From: Bacillota bacterium
GTDB taxonomy: Bacteria > Bacillota > Clostridia > Lachnospirales > Bianqueaceae
Direction of reading: 5' to 3'
Length of the DNA stretch: 5,516 nt
Assembly: GCA_017467985.1 (NCBI GenBank)
Contig: JAFUJY010000159.1
Coordinates: 1 to 5,516, forward strand
In this document: piece by piece, positions 1-5,516 of the stretch
How positions within the stretch are numbered: the stretch's first letter is position 1
How the letters are laid out: each line of letters begins with the position of its first letter
The notes under the pieces: model-generated
Database searches by the model: none
What the model was told of the DNA's origin: nothing
The model's input: the letters and a program-made list of their open reading frames with translations, nothing else
Position numbers and translations under genes: made by a program

Positions 1-1010
1 CAAAGCTTTGGAAGGAGTATTTCGAAGGCAATGGTTACAACGCTTGGGAAGATGAAGAATTGTGGGTAAAGCCTGAGAAGGCACTGGCAACCCGTGCAAC
101 TTCCGGTGAGATCATTAATAAGTTGGCTGCTAAGCTGCCCAATATGTTTGGTGGCTCTGCGGACTTGGCTCCGTCCACTCTGACCATCATGAAGGAGAGA
201 AGTGACTTTTCAGCAGATAACTACGCTGGTTCCAATCTGCACTTTGGTGTCAGAGAGCATGCAATGGCTGCAATTATTAATGGTGTGGCACTGCATGGTG
301 GTTTGCTGCCCTATTGCGCAACCTTCTTCGTATTCTCTGACTATATGAAGCACAGTATTCGTCTGTCTTCTCTGATGAAGCAGCGTGTAATTTATGTGCT
401 GACCCATGATAGTATTGGTGTTGGCGAAGATGGTCCTACCCATCAGCCCATTGAGCAGTTGGCAGCGCTGCGTTCTATCCCCGGCATGACCGTAATGCGT
501 CCTGCAGATTATAGTGAGACTGCTGCTGCATATGCCTATGCAATCGAACACAATGGTCCCACTGCAATGGTTTTGACCCGTCAGAATCTGGCGCAGCTGC
601 CTGAAACTGGTAAGAATGCGGTGAAGGGTGGATATATTCTGAGAGATTCTAAGAAGGAAACTCCTGATGTGATTCTGATGGCTTCCGGTTCTGAAGTAGA
701 GCTGATTTATAAGGCTTATGATGAGCTGCAGGCTCAGGGAATTGACGCCCGCGTAGTCAGCATTCCTTCCTTCGAACTGTTCAATGCCCAGAGCGCAGAG
801 TACAAAGAGAGTGTATTGCCCTTGGCAGTGAGAAAGAGAGTAGCTGTAGAGGCTGCTTGTTCCTTCGGTTGGTATCAGTATATCGGTCTGGAAGGCAAGA
901 TGATTGCTATGGATACCTTTGGGCAGTGCGGACCTGCAGGTACTGTATTTAAGAATTATGGCTACACCGTTGAGAATGTAGTCAATGTAACGAAGAGTCT
1001 GTTTGAGTAA
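1..1010 (+). CDS. tkt: Transketolase, C-terminal half (5' end outside the window)
   Basis: Thiamine-diphosphate enzyme of the non-oxidative pentose phosphate pathway, moving two-carbon ketol units between sugar phosphates in the cytoplasm. The frame is open from the first bases (complete codons from base 3), so the TTG at 60 is not the start. The 335 visible residues resemble the second half of the roughly 660-residue E. coli TktA. They cover the end of the linker after the PP domain, the pyrimidine-binding domain and the C-terminal domain. Visible signatures are GGSADLAPS; VREHAM, whose Glu (codon 255-257) corresponds to the Glu that activates the cofactor aminopyrimidine; THDSIGVGEDGPTHQP (402-449), with the two active-site His at 405 and 441; SRQN-like TRQNLAQ; and the C-terminal ASGSEVEL and RVAVEA segments. 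The linker-like sequence before 60 argues for a single-chain enzyme rather than a split transketolase. No frameshift is seen. Identification is very secure; the paralogue name is not. Confidence 0.96.
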   Translation, partial: KLWKEYFEGNGYNAWEDEELWVKPEKALATRATSGEIINKLAAKLPNMFGGSADLAPSTLTIMKERSDFSADNYAGSNLHFGVREHAMAAIINGVALHGGLLPYCATFFVFSDYMKHSIRLSSLMKQRVIYVLTHDSIGVGEDGPTHQPIEQLAALRSIPGMTVMRPADYSETAAAYAYAIEHNGPTAMVLTRQNLAQLPETGKNAVKGGYILRDSKKETPDVILMASGSEVELIYKAYDELQAQGIDARVVSIPSFELFNAQSAEYKESVLPLAVRKRVAVEAACSFGWYQYIGLEGKMIAMDTFGQCGPAGTVFKNYGYTVENVVNVTKSLFE

Positions 1011-1021
1011 TTTTTGTGTCG

Positions 1022-1051
1022 GGAGGGATCTGTATTTATTCAGATCCCTTC
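1022..1051 (+). terminator. Hairpin after tkt, possible terminator without a U-tract
   Basis: Bases 1024-1032 pair perfectly with 1041-1049 (arm AGGGATCTG), and a G-T wobble plus a G-C pair extend the stem to 1022/1051. The loop is the 8-base TATTTATT. It starts 11 bases after the tkt stop codon, where a terminator would be expected. The stem is followed by TTCTGATACC, not by a run of T, so it does not fit a standard intrinsic terminator. It could instead attenuate, stabilise the tkt mRNA 3' end, or act as a DNA operator palindrome for the next gene. Confidence 0.45.
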
Positions 1052-1068
1052 TGATACCTGAATAAATA
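1033..1068 (+). repeat. Overlapping alternative hairpin (11 bp inverted repeat)
   Basis: TATTTATTCAG at 1033-1043 is the exact reverse complement of CTGAATAAATA at 1058-1068, with 14 bases between the arms. The left arm consists of the whole loop plus the first three bases of the right arm of the 1024-1049 hairpin. The two structures therefore cannot both form in full. The pairing is AU-rich and weaker than the first hairpin. A function is not shown; it may be a leader switch, or low-complexity A/T sequence pairing by chance. Confidence 0.4.
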
Positions 1069-1086
1069 AATTAAATTACAAAAATT

Positions 1087-1091
1087 GGAGG
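1087..1091 (+). promoter_or_regulatory. Ribosome binding site that sets the GTG start at 1100
   Basis: GGAGG lies 8 bases before the GTG at 1100, a standard Shine-Dalgarno distance. The in-frame TTG at 1085 overlaps this site and the TTG at 1094 is only 2 bases from it, so neither can be served by it. This fixes the flavoprotein start at 1100. Confidence 0.8.
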
Positions 1092-1099
1092 AATTGACA

Positions 1100-2548
1100 G
1101 TGTATGATGTTGCGATTATCGGTGCCGGTGTGATCGGCAGCATGGTTGCCCGAGAACTAGCCCGATATCAGTTATCCGTTGTCGTATTGGAAGGCGCTCA
1201 TGATGTAGCCATGGGAACAACTAAGGCGAATAGCGCAATTGTGCATGCTGGTTTTGATGCAGTAGTAGGAACTTTGAAGGCTAAGTTAAATGTGGCAGGA
1301 TCAGAAGCCATGGAAGAAGTGTGCCGTGAGCTGGGCGTTAAGTATCAGCGTAATGGTTCTTTGGTTGTGGCATATCGTCCTCAGGACATGGAAAAGGTGC
1401 GTGAACTGTATGATCGAGGTCAAAAGAATGGCGTACGGGGTCTTGAAGTCATTGGTCAAGAAGAACTTCGTAAAATGGAGCCGGCGATATCGGAAGAAGC
1501 TGTTGGTGCGCTTTACGCACCTACTGGGGCAATCGTCTGCCCATACGAACTGAACATTGCTTCCATCGGCAATGCTATGGATAATGGTGTGGAGTTGAAA
1601 GTAGAGTATAAAGTAACATCTATCGAAAAGAAGGATGATGCTTACGAAATCAGTAACGGCACCGAAAAAGTACAGGCACGCTTTGTTGTGAATGCCGCCG
1701 GTATGTATGCGGATCATGTGGCAGCTATGGTAGGTGATACTTCCTTTAGTCTGTATCCACGTAAGGGTCAGTACATGCTGCTGGATCATGATTGTGTAGG
1801 CTCCATCACTCATACACTGTTTAATGTACCTAATGAGTTGGGTAAGGGTATTTTGGTGAGTCCCACCGTGGATCAAAATCTGCTGCTGGGTCCCACGGCT
1901 GAGAATCAGGAAGATCGAGAGGATATGGCAACGACTGCAGAGGGCCTGCAGATGGTACAGACCAATGCTCTGAAGGTTGTACCCAGTGTAAATCTGCGTG
2001 GAGTAATCACTGCGTTTGCCGGTCTGCGTGCTGTGGGCAGTACAGGTGATTTTATCCTGACCAGTCCTATGAAGGGCTTCTGGAATGCTGCAGGTATTGA
2101 GTCTCCCGGATTGTCCAGTGCTCCTGCGATTGCTAAGTATCTTGTAAATGGTATGGCCAAGCAGGGGCTGGAGTTGGTGGAGAAGGCTGATTTTAATCCT
2201 ATTCGCCCTGCCCTGCATGATTTCTCTAAGATGAGCATTGAAGAAAAGAATGAAATGATCCGTAAGAATCCCTTGTATGGTCATATTATTTGTCGATGCG
2301 AGAGTATTAGTGAAGGCGAGATTGTGGATGCAATCCGTCAGAATCCGCCGGCCAGAGATATTGATGGCGTAAAGCGCCGTACCCGTGCGGGTATGGGACG
2401 TTGTCAGGGTGGTTTCTGTGGTCCCATGGTAACCGAGATCCTGGCAAAAGAAATGCAGATCCCCATGGAGCAGGTGACAAAATTCGGTGGTGGTTCCTAT
2501 ATGAATGTGGGAAGAACCAGAGAGGAGCAGAGCCATGAGAAAGATTGA
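1100..2548 (+). CDS. GlpA/GlpO-like FAD-dependent dehydrogenase with C-terminal BFD [2Fe-2S] domain
   Basis: Probable catalytic subunit of an anaerobic glycerol-3-phosphate dehydrogenase-type complex, oxidising G3P to DHAP through FAD. The protein is 482 residues from GTG at 1100. The N-terminus begins almost directly with the Rossmann FAD site GAGVIG (8-13) and the ribose-binding Glu of VVVLE (E31). It is followed by the DAO-family GTTKANSAIVHAGFD stretch and a LRAVGSTGDF-type FAD segment. The last ~90 residues form a BFD-like domain with C398-R-C400 and C435-QGGF-C440, the usual four ligands of a [2Fe-2S] cluster. E. coli GlpA has a similar DAO-plus-BFD plan but is longer (about 540). It overlaps the next FAD gene by 14 bases, implying coupled translation. 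No signal peptide or membrane segment is seen, so it should be cytoplasmic. The related L-2-hydroxyglutarate oxidase branch shares the N-terminal pattern, so the substrate is inferred from the family and the trio context. Confidence 0.87.
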   Translation: MYDVAIIGAGVIGSMVARELARYQLSVVVLEGAHDVAMGTTKANSAIVHAGFDAVVGTLKAKLNVAGSEAMEEVCRELGVKYQRNGSLVVAYRPQDMEKVRELYDRGQKNGVRGLEVIGQEELRKMEPAISEEAVGALYAPTGAIVCPYELNIASIGNAMDNGVELKVEYKVTSIEKKDDAYEISNGTEKVQARFVVNAAGMYADHVAAMVGDTSFSLYPRKGQYMLLDHDCVGSITHTLFNVPNELGKGILVSPTVDQNLLLGPTAENQEDREDMATTAEGLQMVQTNALKVVPSVNLRGVITAFAGLRAVGSTGDFILTSPMKGFWNAAGIESPGLSSAPAIAKYLVNGMAKQGLELVEKADFNPIRPALHDFSKMSIEEKNEMIRKNPLYGHIICRCESISEGEIVDAIRQNPPARDIDGVKRRTRAGMGRCQGGFCGPMVTEILAKEMQIPMEQVTKFGGGSYMNVGRTREEQSHEKD

Positions 2549-3785
2549 TCTTGTTGTCATTGGCGGCGGCCCGGCAGGTATGGGAGCAGCAGTAGCTGCC
2601 TATGATGCCGGTGTAAAGGATATTCTTGTGTTGGAGAGAGACCATCGTTTAGGTGGTATTTTGGAGCAATGTATCCATAATGGGTTTGGTCTGCATCGCT
2701 TTAAAGAAGAATTGACTGGACCGGAATATGCATGGCGTTTTGAAAAAGAACTGCGCGCCCGGGAGATTCCTTTCCGTTTAAATACGATGGTACTGGATAT
2801 TACCAGCGACAGAGTGATTACTGCAATGAATTCTGAAGAAGGTGTGTTCCAGATTCAGGCCGGTGCCATTATTCTGGCCATGGGATGTCGTGAGAGACCT
2901 CGTGGTGCTCTGAATACCGCAGGTACCCGTCCTGCGGGTATTTATACCGCCGGAACTGCGCAGAGATTCATTAACATTATGGGGTATATGCCCGGTAAGA
3001 AGGTTGTAATTCTGGGTTCCGGTGATATCGGTCTGATTATGGCCCGTCGTATGACCTGGGAGGGCGCCGAAGTGAAGATGGTGCTGGAGCTGATGCCTTA
3101 TTCCGGCGGTTTGACCCGTAATATTGTACAGTGTCTGCAGGATAATGATATTCCGCTGCTGCTGAGCCATACGATTGTGGAAGTTCACGGCAAAGAGCGT
3201 GTGACTGGTGTAACCATTGCCCAGGTGGATGAGAAGCGTCAGCCCATGATGGAAACAGCTCGGTTTGTGGAGTGCGATACGGTACTGTTGTCCGTTGGTC
3301 TGCTGCCTGAAAATGAGCTGACCAAGAAGGCGGATGTCCCGCTGGATCGTATGACCTCCGGTGCATTGGTAGACCAACGCCGTATGACAGAAGTTCCCGG
3401 TATTTTTGCCTGTGGTAATGTTTTGCATGTACATGATTTGGTTGACTATGTATCTGAAGAGTCTGAGATCGCCGGCAGAGGCGCTGCTGCATTCCTGCAG
3501 GCGGGTGGTGCAAAGGATGATTGCCATATTACTGTAAAGCCTGGTAAGGGTGTGCGTTATACGCTTCCCCAGCGTATCTGTGCAGAAGAGGAGACAACCG
3601 TTTTCTTCCGTGTTACGGATGTGCATCAGGCAGTAAAGGTGGTTGTAAAGGCTGGAGACCAGGTGCTGCAGGCTAAGAAGCGTCCCAGAGTGGCTCCCGG
3701 TGAAATGGAAACCGTAAAGCTGACGGCAAAATTGCTGGCAGAACATAAGGATCAGACATTGACGATTGAACTTGAGGAGGCGTAA
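2535..3785 (+). CDS. NAD(P)/FAD-dependent oxidoreductase, second flavoprotein of the trio
   Basis: Pyridine-nucleotide-disulfide-type flavoprotein of 416 residues, expected to carry electrons between the GlpA-like partner and a nicotinamide or other acceptor. The FAD site GGGPAG (10-15) is followed by the acidic VLERD end of the second strand (E34). Next come the family-typical GGILEQCIHNGFG segment (C46), AMGCRERPRG (C118), TRPAGIYTAGTAQ, a second Rossmann motif GSGDIG (161-166) for NAD(P), and a late FACGNVLHVHDLVDYV FAD segment. The last ~85 residues look like a beta-rich extension. C46 and C118 are far apart, so there is no classical CxxC redox disulfide. The ATG at 2535 is preferred over the upstream GTG-type start at 2505 because AGAGGAG (2521-2527) sits 7 bases before it and the protein then starts just before the FAD motif. 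It resembles the alpha subunits of opine/sarcosine-type oxidases and the TM1433-type proteins. Its exact electron acceptor cannot be read. Confidence 0.87.
   Translation: MRKIDLVVIGGGPAGMGAAVAAYDAGVKDILVLERDHRLGGILEQCIHNGFGLHRFKEELTGPEYAWRFEKELRAREIPFRLNTMVLDITSDRVITAMNSEEGVFQIQAGAIILAMGCRERPRGALNTAGTRPAGIYTAGTAQRFINIMGYMPGKKVVILGSGDIGLIMARRMTWEGAEVKMVLELMPYSGGLTRNIVQCLQDNDIPLLLSHTIVEVHGKERVTGVTIAQVDEKRQPMMETARFVECDTVLLSVGLLPENELTKKADVPLDRMTSGALVDQRRMTEVPGIFACGNVLHVHDLVDYVSEESEIAGRGAAAFLQAGGAKDDCHITVKPGKGVRYTLPQRICAEEETTVFFRVTDVHQAVKVVVKAGDQVLQAKKRPRVAPGEMETVKLTAKLLAEHKDQTLTIELEEA
3774..3780 (+). promoter_or_regulatory. Ribosome binding site for the DUF1667 gene
   Basis: GAGGAGG lies inside the last codons of the preceding gene, 9 bases before ATG 3790. 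It excludes the upstream in-frame ATG at 3766, which precedes this site. Confidence 0.8.
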
Positions 3786-3789
3786 GGGT

Positions 3790-4140
3790 ATGGAACGTGA
3801 AATCATCTGTACAAGCTGCCCGATGGGCTGTCATGTAATGGTAGAATTGGACGGAGAGCAAATTGTAAAAATCACCGGAAATACTTGTGCCAGAGGTGAG
3901 CGTTATGCTCGTGCAGAAGTAACCGATCCCAAGCGCACTATTACCACAACAGTGGCTTTGGTCGATGGAGGCGTACTGCCCATCAAGTCCGATGCTCCGC
4001 TGTCCAAGAAGAACATTGATCAATACCTGAAACAGATTCATGAGATTGTAGCAGAGCGTCCGGTACTTATCGGTGATGTTTTGCTGGCAGATATTGACGG
4101 TAACGGCGTGAATATTGTGGCCACACAGAATGCTTTTTAA
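3790..4140 (+). CDS. DUF1667 family protein, probable four-Cys iron-sulfur subunit
   Basis: Small protein of 116 residues matching the DUF1667 pattern. The N-terminus carries C7-T-S-C10-P-M-G-C14, then NTC33ARGERYA. The spacing CxxCx3C followed ~19 residues later by a fourth Cys resembles the N-terminal [4Fe-4S] site of molybdopterin oxidoreductases. Cluster binding is inferred from these cysteines and has not been demonstrated here. The rest (about 45-116) has no Cys and looks like a small mixed domain with no membrane segment. The gene starts 4 bases after the stop of the NAD(P)/FAD oxidoreductase. This order, GlpA-like then FAD oxidoreductase then DUF1667, recurs in Clostridia and Thermotoga. 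The likely role is an electron-transfer or assembly subunit of that complex, taking the structural place of GlpC without being related to it. The biochemical role of the family is unestablished to my knowledge. Confidence 0.88.
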   Translation: MEREIICTSCPMGCHVMVELDGEQIVKITGNTCARGERYARAEVTDPKRTITTTVALVDGGVLPIKSDAPLSKKNIDQYLKQIHEIVAERPVLIGDVLLADIDGNGVNIVATQNAF

Positions 4141-4149
4141 GGAGTCAAT

Positions 4150-4929
4150 ATGGAAGCACTGAAGAACAAAAAATTATATGTGCTGGATATGGACGGGACA
4201 ATTTATTTGGGGTCCCGTCTGTTTCCTGAAACCATTCCTTTTTTGGAAAGAGTAAAGGCGCATGGAAAACAGTATATCTTTTTTACCAATAATTCTTCCC
4301 GGTCCCCTCAGACTTATGTTCAGCGTCTGAACAATATGGGGATCGCGGCGACTCGGGAAGATATTGTTACATCCGGCGATGTAATGATTCATTTTCTGAA
4401 GACCCATCGCAGTGGCAAGACTGTATATTTGCTGGGAACTCCAGACTTGGTTAAGAGTTTTGAGGAGGCGGGTATCCCTCTGGTGCAGGAGAATCCGGAC
4501 ATTGTGTTGTTAGGTTTTGATACTACACTAACATATGAAAAGCTGGATCGTGCCTGTCATTATCTGCGTAATGGTGCGGAGTTCCTGTGTACCCATGAGG
4601 ACATCAATTGTCCTACGGAGTATGGTTTTATGCCGGATGCGGGCGCAATGTGTGCACTGATTACCGCATCCACAGGAGTAAAGCCTCGTTTTACGGGCAA
4701 GCCCCATGTGGAAGTACTGGAAATTCTGGAGGCCAAAACGGGCATCAGTCGTGAGGATATGGTGGCAGTAGGCGATCGTCTGTATACCGATATCGCATTG
4801 GGTGCAAATAATGGAGCAGCATCTGTCTTGGTATTGTCCGGAGAGACTACCTTGGAGGATTTGGAAAAGTCTACGGTAAAGCCCATGGTTACCCTACAGA
4901 ATATCGGTGAACTGGAGACGGAAGCGTAA
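4150..4929 (+). CDS. HAD-IIA (NagD/phosphoglycolate phosphatase-like) hydrolase
   Basis: Cytoplasmic Mg2+-dependent phosphatase of 259 residues, full length for the family. All four HAD motifs are present: motif I DMDGT (nucleophile D13, acid/base D15), motif II TNNSS (T46), motif III Lys in GKPH (K184), and motif IV GDRLYTDI (D209, D214). The region of roughly 75-180 between motifs II and III is the C2-type cap of the IIA subfamily, which decides the substrate. Its AAGG-AG ribosome binding site overlaps the DUF1667 stop codon and the gap is only 9 bases, so it belongs to the same operon. Characterised relatives include NagD, mammalian phosphoglycolate/glycerol-3-phosphate phosphatase and a mycobacterial glycerol-3-phosphate phosphatase. 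With its neighbours this makes G3P or a damaged side product a reasonable candidate substrate, but the cap sequence alone does not settle it. Confidence 0.92.
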   Translation: MEALKNKKLYVLDMDGTIYLGSRLFPETIPFLERVKAHGKQYIFFTNNSSRSPQTYVQRLNNMGIAATREDIVTSGDVMIHFLKTHRSGKTVYLLGTPDLVKSFEEAGIPLVQENPDIVLLGFDTTLTYEKLDRACHYLRNGAEFLCTHEDINCPTEYGFMPDAGAMCALITASTGVKPRFTGKPHVEVLEILEAKTGISREDMVAVGDRLYTDIALGANNGAASVLVLSGETTLEDLEKSTVKPMVTLQNIGELETEA

Positions 4930-4933
4930 TTTT

Positions 4934-5455
4934 ATGCAAAGAAAAAGTCGCATGTTGGTGCTGTGTTCTTTTTTTGCAGCACTGATTGCAGTATGTGCTC
5001 AGATTCAGGTTCCCACGCCCTATGTGCCTGTGAACCTGGCTCTATTTGCAGTGTATTTGGCGGGAGCGCTGTTGGGACCACTGTATGGTGGGATAAGCAC
5101 CTTGGTATATCTAATAATGGCAATGGTGGGAGTCCCGGTGTTAGCAGGTTTGCGTGGCGGTTTGGGAACATTGGTGGGTCCTACCGGTGGATATGCTGTG
5201 GGATATTTTGTTGTGGCAGTGGTCACGGGAATTGGACGACGATATTGGGGCATGGGCTTTTGGAAGATAAGTATCAGTATGGTTATAGGGACGGTCTTAT
5301 GTTATATATTAGGAACCGGCTGGTTTATGATCGTAAGCGGCAGTTCACTGGCAGCCTCTCTTGCGTATTGCATATGGCCTTTTATTCCGGGAGATTTGCT
5401 CAAAATTGGATTAGCTGCAGGTTTGAGTCTGCGGCTGCGTCGATTTTGTCCGTAA
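4934..5455 (+). CDS. bioY: BioY biotin transporter, ECF substrate-binding (S) component
   Basis: Integral membrane protein of 173 residues that binds biotin for uptake, working with an ECF energising module (EcfA/A'/T). No genes for that module are in the window, so it would rely on a shared one elsewhere or act alone. About six hydrophobic segments are visible (roughly 7-26, 34-51, 54-72, 84-101, 112-134 and 139-165). BioY signatures are QIQVPTPYVPV (23-33), LAGALLGPLYG, GVPVLAG followed by GGLGTLVGPTGGY (75-87), and the C-terminal PFIPGDLLK with D154 and K157. The Gln usual after the VPxTL motif is replaced here by Ala36. ATG 4934 is chosen because GGAAG (4920-4924) lies 9 bases before it; the Met at 4952 has a much weaker site. 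It starts 4 bases after the phosphatase stop, so translation is probably coupled. Codon use is more relaxed than upstream (six TTA/CTA and several ATA codons). No BirA-type operator is seen before it. Confidence 0.93.
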   Translation: MQRKSRMLVLCSFFAALIAVCAQIQVPTPYVPVNLALFAVYLAGALLGPLYGGISTLVYLIMAMVGVPVLAGLRGGLGTLVGPTGGYAVGYFVVAVVTGIGRRYWGMGFWKISISMVIGTVLCYILGTGWFMIVSGSSLAASLAYCIWPFIPGDLLKIGLAAGLSLRLRRFCP

Positions 5456-5461
5456 AGGGGA

Positions 5462-5490
5462 TTGACAAAAAGCCCCAGATTGTTTATAAT
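5462..5490 (+). promoter_or_regulatory. Perfect-consensus sigma-A promoter
   Basis: TTGACA at 5462-5467 and TATAAT at 5485-5490 are separated by exactly 17 bases, so both hexamers match consensus at 6/6 with the optimal spacer. The -10 box is followed by an A-rich stretch, and transcription should start near 5497. The promoter begins 6 bases after the bioY stop and points out of the window, so it drives a separate downstream unit. The element is seen directly; its activity is inferred. Confidence 0.9.
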
Positions 5491-5498
5491 AAAAAAGA

Positions 5499-5516
5499 TC
5501 TCAGGGGAGTAGTCAG
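5499..5516 (+). ncRNA. Start of a yybP-ykoY manganese riboswitch (truncated by the window end)
   Basis: The bases AGGGGAGTAG at 5503-5512 match the highly conserved 5' strand (GGGGAGUAG) that opens the yybP-ykoY aptamer. They lie only a few bases after the predicted transcription start of the consensus promoter, as is usual for leader riboswitches. The rest of the aptamer, including the second conserved loop and the closing 3' strand, is outside the window, so the call rests on one short motif and its position. If correct, the downstream gene is likely a Mn2+ exporter or metal-handling protein (MntP, TerC, P-type ATPase or UPF0016 type), switched on by Mn2+. Confidence 0.6.

Larger units (their letters stand above)
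1011..1099 (+). other. Intergenic region between tkt and the flavoprotein operon
   Basis: An 89-base gap holding the two overlapping hairpins, an A/T-rich stretch (1061-1084) and the ribosome binding site. If the operon has its own promoter it should lie here, but no good sigma-A promoter is visible. The best pair found is TTCTGA (1049-1054) and TAAATT (1072-1077) with a 17-base spacer, matching consensus at only 3/6 and 4/6 positions. Read-through from tkt therefore remains possible. Confidence 0.5.

Noticed and set aside
60..1010. TTG at 60 as a start for a stand-alone C-terminal transketolase subunit
   Set aside because: The frame is open back to the first bases with plausible transketolase linker sequence and there is no ribosome binding site before 60.
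1085..1099. TTG at 1085 as the start of the GlpA-like protein
   Set aside because: It overlaps the GGAGG site that serves GTG 1100, and the added residues are absent from the tight family N-terminus before the FAD motif.
1094..1122. Exact TTGACA hexamer at 1094-1099 as a -35 box
   Set aside because: It lies between the ribosome binding site and the start codon, and the sequence 17 bases downstream (TATCGG) is a poor -10 box inside the coding region.
1290..1553. 87-codon plus-strand open frame inside the GlpA-like gene
   Set aside because: Wholly inside a well-supported gene in another frame, with Trp/Lys/Cys-rich composition and no recognisable motif.
1301..2560. 419-codon open frame on the minus strand, antisense to the GlpA-like gene
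   Set aside because: It uses the same codon boundaries as the sense gene, so its stops correspond to sense TTA, CTA and TCA codons, which this gene avoids. The protein is an unpatterned His/Ile/Thr-rich sequence with no recognisable domain.
2778..3806. 342-codon open frame on the minus strand, antisense to the second flavoprotein
   Set aside because: Same codon-phase artefact: it ends exactly at the sense TTA codon 2778-2780. The predicted protein has no domain features.
5457..5476. GGGG (5457-5460) and CCCC (5473-5476) as a terminator hairpin for bioY
   Set aside because: Only four pairs around a 12-base loop, no T-run after it, and it spans the -35 box of a perfect promoter.

Overview
The window looks like the chromosome of an anaerobic Firmicute, most likely Clostridia. 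The grounds are a mid-range GC content, strong GGAGG-type Shine-Dalgarno sites, tight gene packing, the clostridial/thermotogal trio of a GlpA-like FAD protein with a BFD iron-sulfur tail, a second FAD oxidoreductase and a DUF1667 protein, and a solo BioY. No rRNA, tRNA, CRISPR array or mobile element was seen. All genes lie on the + strand.

Layout. Bases 1-1010 are the 3' half of a single-chain transketolase gene whose 5' half lies upstream of the window. Bases 1011-1099 are the only sizeable gap. It holds a 9-11 bp hairpin, an alternative 11 bp AU-rich hairpin that overlaps it, and the ribosome binding site of the next gene. From 1100 to 5455 five genes follow with overlaps or gaps of at most 9 bases: the GlpA-like flavoprotein with C-terminal [2Fe-2S] domain (1100-2548), the NAD(P)/FAD-dependent oxidoreductase (2535-3785, overlapping by 14 bases), the DUF1667 four-cysteine protein (3790-4140), a HAD-IIA phosphatase (4150-4929) and the biotin transporter BioY (4934-5455). 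They look like one transcription unit. Six bases after the bioY stop comes a perfect consensus sigma-A promoter (5462-5490). The final bases match the conserved 5' start of the yybP-ykoY manganese riboswitch, so the next transcript, outside the window, is probably under Mn2+ control.

How the genes may work together. The first three genes of the unit are expected to form an anaerobic glycerol-3-phosphate dehydrogenase-like redox module. In this reading the GlpA-like subunit oxidises the substrate, and electrons pass through its [2Fe-2S] domain, the second flavoprotein and the four-Cys protein to an acceptor that cannot be read from the sequence. The DHAP product would join the triose-phosphate pool that transketolase also uses. 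The HAD-IIA enzyme belongs to the superfamily branch that includes known glycerol-3-phosphate and phosphoglycolate phosphatases, so it could adjust the same metabolite pool. This is inference from gene order. BioY is probably a co-transcribed passenger with its own job, biotin uptake.
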